Shown: piece after piece, positions 1-4,312 of the stretch
How the letters are laid out: each line of letters starts with the position of its first letter
Position numbering within the stretch: position 1 is the first letter of the stretch
Source of the DNA: Pseudofrankia asymbiotica
GTDB taxonomy: Bacteria; Actinomycetota; Actinomycetes; Frankiales; Frankiaceae
NCBI RefSeq assembly: GCF_001983105.1
Contig: NZ_MOMC01000014.1
Location: 129,559-135,150, forward strand
Length of the DNA stretch: 5,592 bases
Reading direction: 5' to 3'
Position numbers and translations under genes: made by a program
Notes under the pieces: generated by a model
Told to the model about the DNA's origin: nothing
Databases searched by the model: none
What the model saw: only the letters and a program-made list of their open reading frames with translations

Positions 1-175
1 CCTCGAAGCGGGTCCTCGCCCAGTCGTACTCCAGGCCGAGGATGAAGAAGCCGAGCGCGACGACGAGGAAACCCGGCCCCGGCAGCACGAGCATGGCCGC
101 GCCAAGGCCGAGGACGGCGACGCCGAGCACCGTCAGCGCGATCCGCCGTAGCAGGCGGGCTGGAGACCTGAGCAC
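1..175 (-). CDS. PGPGW-family small membrane protein (partial, runs off left edge)
   Basis: Read on the minus strand from a GTG at 175, the frame stays open to the window edge (58 residues). A short basic N-terminus (residues 3-11 hold four Arg) is followed by a hydrophobic segment (about 12-31), the hinge LPGPGF (31-36), a second hydrophobic segment (37-48) and a polar tail with EYDWAR (49-54). The P-G-P-G-aromatic hinge between two membrane segments is the hallmark of the PGPGW putative transmembrane family (Pfam PF09656 / TIGR02611); here Phe replaces the usual Trp. The function of the family is unknown. I chose GTG 175 because a purine-rich ribosome site lies just upstream. An in-frame ATG at 229 would add 18 residues, but it would turn that site into tandem AGG codons, which are rare in such genomes. 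The gene is divergent from khtTU. The family call is strong; the start is uncertain. Confidence 0.8.
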   Translation of the reverse strand, partial: MLRSPARLLRRIALTVLGVAVLGLGAAMLVLPGPGFLVVALGFFILGLEYDWARTRFE

Positions 176-184
176 GACTGGTGG

Positions 185-193
185 CTCCCTCCT
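185..193 (-). promoter_or_regulatory. Ribosome binding site deciding the GTG 175 start
   Basis: On the minus strand this reads AGGAGGGAG, 9 bases before GTG 175. It is the best Shine-Dalgarno match in the window and is the reason for preferring GTG 175 over the upstream ATG at 229, which has only a weak AGG before it. Confidence 0.6.
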
Positions 194-444
194 GCTCTTC
201 GGCGCGTCCTTCCCGACGCCCGACCTCATACTGCCTGGTAGAAGTTGGCCCGCGGAGCATTCGTGACCACGGTCGCCGTCGGCTTCCCGACTCACCCAGT
301 CCGGGCAGCGTTCGGCCGGGCGAGGAACCCCTCCGGGCGCGAGCCGAATAAGCACCGCCACGACCCGTTAGTGTGGCCATGGGCGATCCAATACTTTGGC
401 CGCCCGGCTACCGGCCTCGGCCGGCGCGGGGAGCGGAGACCGGC

Positions 445-486
445 CGCCGGGCGCCGTGCGCTCGCCCGGGCGAGGCGCTCCCGGCG
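445..486 (+). repeat. Imperfect GC-rich hairpin containing a 14-bp perfect palindrome
   Basis: CGCCGG (445-450) pairs with CCGGCG (481-486). After a two-base bulge (479-480), GCGCC (451-455) pairs with GGCGC (474-478). Inside lies the perfect palindrome CTCGCCCGGGCGAG (461-474), which can cap the stem as TCGC/GCGA with a four-base loop. It could be an RNA stem in the khtT leader or a dimer-type protein site. In DNA this GC-rich, chance pairing is also possible. Confidence 0.35.
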
Positions 487-502
487 ATCCCGCCCGCACG
501 AG

Positions 503-547
503 GTCCGGACCTTCCGGCGGAAGCTTTCGGGCTTCGGAGAGCCGGAC
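503..547 (+). other. Compact three-way-junction-like fold in the khtT leader
   Basis: A closing stem GTCCGG (503-508) / CCGGAC (542-547) encloses two adjacent hairpins. CTTCC (511-515) / GGAAG (519-523) has a three-base loop. CTTTC (524-528) / GAGAG (537-541) contains one G-U pair. Only two bases (509-510) are unpaired at the junction, and a C-UUCG-G tetraloop motif sits inside the second arm (532-537). Nearly every base in this 45-base block is accounted for, which is unusual for random GC-rich DNA. No Rfam family is recognised by eye. It lies 128 bases before the khtT start. Confidence 0.35.
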
Positions 548-662
548 AGGGCCGCTCGGAGCCCCGTCGGCGGCGCCGGTGAAGCCACGTGCCGCCGGAC
601 GCGGTCGGCGGATGCCGAGCCGGAGGCCGTCGATCCCGCGACCCCGACCGACGACAGGCGAC

Positions 663-668
663 GAAAGG
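663..668 (+). promoter_or_regulatory. Ribosome binding site for khtT
   Basis: GAAAGG, seven bases before the GTG at 676. It supports this start over the longer in-frame opening at the ATG at 589. Confidence 0.6.
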
Positions 669-675
669 CCCCACC

Positions 676-1158
676 GTGGACATCGAGGAGACCGCTCTTC
701 CCGGGATCGGGTTGCGGCACGAGTTCAACACCCGCGGCGGGCGGCGGGTCGGCGTCGTGTCGCGGCACAAGGGACGGCGCGACCTCGTGATCTACGACGC
801 GGGCGACCCGGACTCGGTCGCCGAGTCGCTGACGCTCAACGCCGAGGAGAGCGACGCGCTCTCGGAGCTGCTCGGCGCGCCGCACATCGTGGAGAAGCTC
901 GCCGACCTGAGCAAGGTCTTCGCCGGTTTGGTCGGCGAACAGATCAGGATCTCGCCGGACTCGCCGTACGCCGGCGGGCTGCTCGGCGACACCCAGGCCC
1001 GCACCCGCACCGGCGCCTCGATCGTGGCCGTCGTGCGCGACCACGAGGTGCTCGCCTCGCCCCGGCCGGACTTCCGGTTCGAGCCGGACGACGTCGTCGT
1101 GGTCGTCGGGACGCCGGACAACACCGCCGCCGTCGCCGAGCTGTTCCGAACCGGTTGA
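676..1158 (+). CDS. khtT: KhtT-type regulatory subunit of a cation/proton antiporter (TrkA-C domain)
   Basis: This 160-residue soluble cytoplasmic protein matches the length and order of KhtT/AmhM-type regulators. Its N-terminus (D-I-E-E-T-A-L-P-G-I-G, residues 2-12) lines up with the start of Bacillus KhtT, which fixes the GTG start; a longer frame from 589 would add unrelated residues. Residues 10-70 form the KhtT-specific N-terminal domain (GRRDLVIY at 33-40, DPDS at 44-47). Residues 88-158 form a TrkA-C (RCK C-lobe) domain, with the typical GASIVAVVR strand (113-121) and PDDVVVVVG (137-145). In Bacillus, KhtT controls the KhtU K+/H+ antiporter, and its TrkA-C domain binds c-di-AMP. That ligand is inferred here, not shown. 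khtU starts 15 bases after the stop, so the two are almost certainly co-transcribed and likely translationally coupled. No frameshift or oddity is seen. Confidence 0.9.
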   Translation: MDIEETALPGIGLRHEFNTRGGRRVGVVSRHKGRRDLVIYDAGDPDSVAESLTLNAEESDALSELLGAPHIVEKLADLSKVFAGLVGEQIRISPDSPYAGGLLGDTQARTRTGASIVAVVRDHEVLASPRPDFRFEPDDVVVVVGTPDNTAAVAELFRTG

Positions 1159-1173
1159 CGGCGGGACAGCGGA

Positions 1174-2394
1174 ATGGATCATACGGCTTCGATCTTCATC
1201 GAACTCGGCGGAGTCCTGTTCTGCCTTGGCGTCATCGGGCACGTCGCCAGCCGAGTCGGTATCTCCCCGATCCCCTTCTACCTCGTCGCCGGACTCGCCT
1301 TCGGCAAGGGTGGGCTCCTGCCGCTGGTCGCCAGCGAGGAGTTCATCAAGACCGGCGCCGAGATCGGCGTGGTCCTGCTCCTGCTCACCCTCGGCCTGGA
1401 GTACACCGCCGACGAGCTGGTCCACGGCCTGCGTAAACAGGCGCCGGCCGGCGCCATCGACCTGCTCCTCAACGCCGCGCCCGGCGTCGCCGCGGCCTTC
1501 CTGCTCGGCTGGGGCGGCACCGCCGCGGTGGTGATGGGCGGCATCACCGCGATCTCGTCGTCCGGGATCATCGCGAAGGTCCTCGGCGACCTCGGCCGGC
1601 TCGGCAACCGGGAGACCCCGGTGGTGCTGTCGGTCCTGGTGATCGAGGACCTGGCGATGGCCGTCTACCTGCCGATCGTCACCGCGCTGCTCGCCCACCA
1701 GACGATCGCGCGCGGCTCGATCACACTCGCCATCGCGCTCGGCGCGCTGGCCGTGGTGCTGTTCGTCGCGTTGCGCCACAGCCCCAAGGTCACCCGGCTC
1801 GTGTTCAACCCCAACGCCGAGCGCAACGACGAGATCATCCTGCTGCGCGCGCTCGGGCTCGCGCTGCTGGTCGCGGGCGTCGCCCAGCGACTGCAGGTGT
1901 CGGCGGCCGTGGGCGCCTTCCTTGTCGGCATCGCGCTGTCGGGACCGGTGGCCGAGGGCGCGCGCGAGGTGCTGACCCCGCTGCGGGACCTCTTCGCCGC
2001 CGTCTTCTTCGTGTTCTTCGGCCTGCACACCGACCCGGCGGAGATCCCACCGGTGCTGGCCGTGGCGTCCGCGCTCGCCGTCACCGGGGTGGCGACGAAG
2101 GTGGCGACGGGCTGGTGGGCGGCGAGAAGGGCCGGGGTCGCGACGCTGGGCCGGTTCCGCGCGGGCGCGGCGCTGGTGGCCCGCGGCGAGTTCTCGATCG
2201 TCATCGCCGGGCTCGCGGTCTCGGCCGGGGTCAGCCCACGGCTCGGGCCACTCGCCGCCAGCTACGTGCTGCTGATGGCGGTGCTGGGCCCGCTCGCCGC
2301 CCGGTTCGTCGAACCGGTCACCCGGGCCGGGCTGCGCCGCATGAACCGCAAGCCCGCCACGGCCGCGTCAGGTGGCCCTCTGCCGGGGATCTGA
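1174..2394 (+). CDS. khtU: KhtU-type CPA2 cation/proton antiporter
   Basis: This 406-residue, strongly hydrophobic protein has about 12 membrane segments and belongs to the Na+/H+ exchanger fold (Pfam PF00999), CPA2 branch (KefB/KefC/KhtU/GerN). Visible family landmarks are LLLLTLGLEY (68-77), ITAISSSGIIAKVL (124-137), VIEDLAMAVYLP (156-167) with Glu158-Asp159 at the ion-binding site, FFVFFGL (298-304), and ARGEFSIVIAGLA (346-358) near the end. The membrane core is followed by a short polar tail (about 386-406). There is no C-terminal RCK/TrkA-N domain, so regulation must come from a separate subunit, as in KhtT-KhtU; khtT lies directly upstream. The likely role is efflux of K+ (or another monovalent cation) in exchange for protons during alkaline, osmotic or electrophile stress. 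Ion specificity cannot be read from sequence; Na+ is an alternative. The start at 1174 has only a weak GGGA site, consistent with coupling to khtT. Confidence 0.9.
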   Translation: MDHTASIFIELGGVLFCLGVIGHVASRVGISPIPFYLVAGLAFGKGGLLPLVASEEFIKTGAEIGVVLLLLTLGLEYTADELVHGLRKQAPAGAIDLLLNAAPGVAAAFLLGWGGTAAVVMGGITAISSSGIIAKVLGDLGRLGNRETPVVLSVLVIEDLAMAVYLPIVTALLAHQTIARGSITLAIALGALAVVLFVALRHSPKVTRLVFNPNAERNDEIILLRALGLALLVAGVAQRLQVSAAVGAFLVGIALSGPVAEGAREVLTPLRDLFAAVFFVFFGLHTDPAEIPPVLAVASALAVTGVATKVATGWWAARRAGVATLGRFRAGAALVARGEFSIVIAGLAVSAGVSPRLGPLAASYVLLMAVLGPLAARFVEPVTRAGLRRMNRKPATAASGGPLPGI

Positions 2395-2469
2395 GGGGGC
2401 TCACGGTCCGGTGGGGCGACGCGCCGGATTCTGGCGACCGGATGTGTCGGCCTAGGTGGTCGCTTTGGC

Positions 2470-2473
2470 AGGA
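2470..2473 (+). promoter_or_regulatory. Ribosome binding site deciding the fabI start
   Basis: AGGA overlaps an in-frame ATG at 2473, so it cannot serve that codon, but its AGG (2470-2472) lies nine bases before the ATG at 2482. With the InhA/FabI N-terminal alignment, this favours 2482 as the true start. Confidence 0.55.
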
Positions 2474-2481
2474 TGCCATTC

Positions 2482-3255
2482 ATGAGCGGACTTCTCGAAG
2501 GCAAGCGGGTTCTTGTCACCGGCGTGCTGACCGACGCGTCGATCGCGTTCGCGGTCGCCCGGATCGCCCAGGAGCAGGGTGCCACCGTCGTGCTCACCGG
2601 CTTCGGCCGCGGGCTGTCGCTCACTCGCCGGATCTCGCGCCGCCTGCCGACGGAGGCCCCGGTCATCGAGCTCGACGTCACCGACGAGGAGCACCTCGGC
2701 AGCCTCGCGGACAAGGTCCTCGAGCACGTCGACGGCCTGGACGGGGTGCTGCACGCGATCGGCTTCGCGCCCGAGTCGGTGCTCGGCGGCAAGCCGTTCG
2801 TCGACGCCGCCTGGCCGGAGGTGGGCGTCGCGCTGCAGGTGTCGACCTGGTCGCTGGCCGCGCTCACCCGGGCGACGCTGCCGCTGTTCGGCGAGCACGC
2901 GAGCGTCGTCGGCCTGGACTTCGACGCGTCCGTCACCTGGCCGAGCTACGACTGGATGGGTGTCGCCAAGGCCGGCCTCGCCTCCGCCGCGCGCTACCTC
3001 GCCCGCGACCTCGGCCCCCGCGGCGTGCGGGTGAACCTGGTCTCCGCCGGCCCGCTGCGCACCATGGCCGCCAAGAGCATCCCCGGCTTCGAGAGGTTCG
3101 AGGCGGTCTGGGACGACAAGGCGCCGCTCGGCTGGCAGGTGCAGGACACCGAGCCCGCCGCCCGCGCCTGCGTCGCCCTCATGTCCGAGTGGTTCCCCGC
3201 CACCACCGGCGAGATCATCCACGTCGACGGCGGCTTCCACGCCATCGGCGCCTAG
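2482..3255 (+). CDS. fabI: Enoyl-[acyl-carrier-protein] reductase (NADH), FabI/InhA family
   Basis: This 257-residue short-chain dehydrogenase catalyses the last step of each fatty acid elongation round, reducing trans-2-enoyl-ACP with NADH in the cytoplasm as a tetramer. The N-terminus (GLLEGKRVLVTG, 3-14) aligns with InhA from its second residue. The nucleotide-binding segment GVLTDASIAF (14-23) is the divergent FabI form of the Rossmann loop. ELDV (63-66), HAIGF (91-95), the catalytic Tyr156 and Lys163 in YDWMGVAK, and SAGPLRTMAAKSI (188-200) follow in order, and GEIIHVDGG (243-251) closes the fold. Phe147 corresponds to InhA Phe149. The substrate-loop region (201-212) is shorter than in mycobacterial InhA, suggesting ordinary chain lengths rather than mycolate precursors. 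InhA Ser94 is Ala92 here. No fabG is adjacent; khtU ends 87 bases upstream and a terminator hairpin follows. Confidence 0.95.
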   Translation: MSGLLEGKRVLVTGVLTDASIAFAVARIAQEQGATVVLTGFGRGLSLTRRISRRLPTEAPVIELDVTDEEHLGSLADKVLEHVDGLDGVLHAIGFAPESVLGGKPFVDAAWPEVGVALQVSTWSLAALTRATLPLFGEHASVVGLDFDASVTWPSYDWMGVAKAGLASAARYLARDLGPRGVRVNLVSAGPLRTMAAKSIPGFERFEAVWDDKAPLGWQVQDTEPAARACVALMSEWFPATTGEIIHVDGGFHAIGA

Positions 3256-3271
3256 GCCGAGGCGCTGAGCG

Positions 3272-3297
3272 CCTGGCCGCGCGACCGCGCGGCCAGG
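3272..3297. terminator. Strong hairpin between convergent genes, likely bidirectional terminator
   Basis: An 11-bp perfect stem (3272-3282 with 3287-3297) carries the four-base loop GACC, starts 16 bases after the fabI stop and ends 10 bases before the stop of the convergent gene. No U-tract follows on either strand, as is common for actinobacterial terminators. Position and stability support termination from both sides. Confidence 0.7.
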
Positions 3298-3307
3298 GCT
3301 CGGCCGG

Positions 3308-4183
3308 TCAGAAGCGGGTGCCGCTGTAGGGCTGTGGGCTGGTGGCGAACAGGGTGTCAGCCGTCGTGAGCGCGGCCGGGTCGAGTACGTCGGCTCGGCC
3401 GGCGGCGGCGAGCTGCCACCAGCGGGTACCGCCCAGGTAGGCCGCGCCGAGGGCGGCCGCGCCGAGGGCGGCCACGCCGACCCGCAGACCGGCCTGTGCC
3501 CGCGCCGACGGCGCCAGCCGGGTGGCGCCGGCCTGGCTGATGTCGTAGAGGCCGGCGTTCGCCGGCAGCAGGTCGTCGACGACGTCGATGACGACGCTCC
3601 CGGCGCCCCGGTAGGTCCTGGCCGCCAGCGCCGCCGGCACGTCCAGCAGCCGCAGCCACGTCTCGTCCTCGATGTGGCGGAACCGGACGGCGCGGTGGTC
3701 GGTCAGCGCCGCCGGCAGCGGGTCGTCGAGCGGCTGGTCGTCGATCACGATCCTGTCGACCAGGTCGAGGCCCAGCAGGTGGCGCAGCAGGCCGGCCCTG
3801 GCCGTGGGGGTGCCGGCGACCAGGTCGTTGACGACGATCGTCCGTTCGCCCTCCTGGTGCCAGTCGGTGGACAGGTCGGGGTGGTAGCGCGCGAAGCCGT
3901 CCTCCGCACCGGGCTCGCCGTGGACCACCGCGTAGGACGGGCCGCCACGGTCCCGCGTCCGCCGCAGCCGCAGGTTCCACCAGAGGTCGGGGCGCCCGAT
4001 GGCGCCGGGCTGGTGCGCCGGCAGGTTCTCGTGGATTCGGGAGAACAGGTCCCCGGACCCGACCGGGTCGACGAGGCGCACCGGGCCGCCGCGCGGTGCC
4101 GTCGACCGCCGCACGCCGCACGCCACCGCCGCCCGGCCGCGCGCCGCCACCGGCCGTCCCAGGCATCCTCGCCTGTCCGGCAC
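3308..4183 (-). CDS. Eis-family protein lacking the N-terminal GNAT domain (middle GNAT-like + SCP2-like domains)
   Basis: This 291-residue protein aligns by eye with the last 60% of Mycobacterium Eis-type N-acetyltransferases (about 400 residues). Residues 35-40 (VRLVDP) open the middle GNAT-like domain (Acetyltransf_17), with DPLPAALTDHRAVR at 154-167. DVPAALAARTY (181-191) and the following 100 residues form the sterol-carrier-like C-terminal domain (SCP2_2), with YLGGTRWWQLAAAGR (249-263) and a terminal Phe, as in Eis, where the C-terminal carboxylate is catalytic. Missing is the first domain of about 150 residues, which holds the acetyl-CoA-binding V-x-x-x-x-R-R-x-G-x loop and the general-acid Tyr. 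Residues 1-24 are Arg-rich and resemble nothing in Eis. The frame is closed by a stop at 4190-4192, and the other two minus frames up to 4312 show no GNAT motif, so a simple frameshift does not explain the loss. GTG 4081 (Val35) is an alternative start. It is either a degraded eis or a domain-loss protein of unknown role; acetyltransferase activity is unlikely. Confidence 0.7.
   Translation of the reverse strand: MPDRRGCLGRPVAARGRAAVACGVRRSTAPRGGPVRLVDPVGSGDLFSRIHENLPAHQPGAIGRPDLWWNLRLRRTRDRGGPSYAVVHGEPGAEDGFARYHPDLSTDWHQEGERTIVVNDLVAGTPTARAGLLRHLLGLDLVDRIVIDDQPLDDPLPAALTDHRAVRFRHIEDETWLRLLDVPAALAARTYRGAGSVVIDVVDDLLPANAGLYDISQAGATRLAPSARAQAGLRVGVAALGAAALGAAYLGGTRWWQLAAAGRADVLDPAALTTADTLFATSPQPYSGTRF
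3441..3480 (-). repeat. 15-bp in-frame tandem repeat (about 2.7 copies)
   Basis: On the plus strand the unit GCCGCGCCGAGGGCG occurs exactly at 3441-3455 and 3456-3470, then in part with one mismatch at 3471-3480. Within the minus-strand Eis-like gene it encodes the repeated AALGA stretch (residues about 235-248), just before the conserved YLGG. It looks like a slippage duplication that keeps the frame. Confidence 0.8.
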
Positions 4184-4312
4184 CGCCCGTCACGGGAGAT
4201 TCCGGGAACAGCCGGGCAAGCGCGGGACCTGCGGACGGGCCGGACGGCCGGGCTTGGATACTGGACGACGGCAGGGCTGGGTGAGGCTCGCGAAACGGGA
4301 GGCGGCGGCAAG
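4184..4312. promoter_or_regulatory. Divergent intergenic region between the Eis-like gene and lhgO
   Basis: These 129 bases separate divergent starts and should hold the lhgO promoter and, if expressed, that of the Eis-like gene. The only AT-richer spot is around TTGGATACT (4254-4262), a possible -10 area for lhgO, but no good -35 partner is visible. Nothing recognisable as the missing GNAT domain remains here. Confidence 0.35.
4297..4302 (+). promoter_or_regulatory. Ribosome binding site for lhgO
   Basis: GGGAGG, ten bases before the GTG at 4313. It supports that start, which also places the FAD motif at the usual distance from the N-terminus. Confidence 0.6.

Larger units (their letters stand above)
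176..675. other. Long gene-free divergent region upstream of khtT
   Basis: About 500 bases lie between the divergent PGPGW and khtT starts. Short open frames here (for example 245-790 plus, 373-582 plus) are Arg/Pro/Gly-rich GC artefacts with no recognisable domain, so I see no gene. The left part (230-400) holds the only AT-richer patches (around 345-352 and 388-398), which are plausible promoter ground, but no convincing -35/-10 pair is visible. The right part (about 405-660) is packed with inverted repeats: 445-486, 503-547, 567-574 with 591-598 (8 bp including one G-U), and 602-608 with 644-650 (7 bp). If transcription begins near 400, khtT would have a leader of roughly 270 bases. I could not match it to a known riboswitch consensus by eye. 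Confidence 0.6.

Noticed and set aside
368..397. Possible promoter TTAGTG / TACTTT with 18-base spacing upstream of khtT
   Set aside because: The -35 element matches the consensus at only two positions. The AT-richer patch is noted under the intergenic region but is not strong enough to annotate.
405..675. Known riboswitch (c-di-AMP ydaO type or magnesium M-box) in the khtT leader
   Set aside because: I looked for conserved core segments of these classes and could not place them. Only generic stems are visible.
396..1436. 346-residue plus-strand frame overlapping khtT and the start of khtU
   Set aside because: Arg- and Pro-rich composition in an alternative frame of real genes, with no motif and no family resemblance.
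292..2028. 578-residue open frame on the minus strand across the khtT leader, khtT and most of khtU
   Set aside because: Its product is Arg/Asp/Glu/Gly-rich with no recognisable domain, and it lies opposite two well-identified genes. Such long antisense frames are expected when third positions are nearly all G or C.
2429..2458. Possible fabI promoter TTCTGG / TAGGTG
   Set aside because: The -10 hexamer lacks the final T and the -35 is weak, so it is not distinguishable from chance.
2115..3329. 404-residue plus-strand frame overlapping the end of khtU and fabI
   Set aside because: Composed almost entirely of Arg, Gly, Ala and Pro in a frame shifted from fabI, whose own frame carries all FabI motifs.
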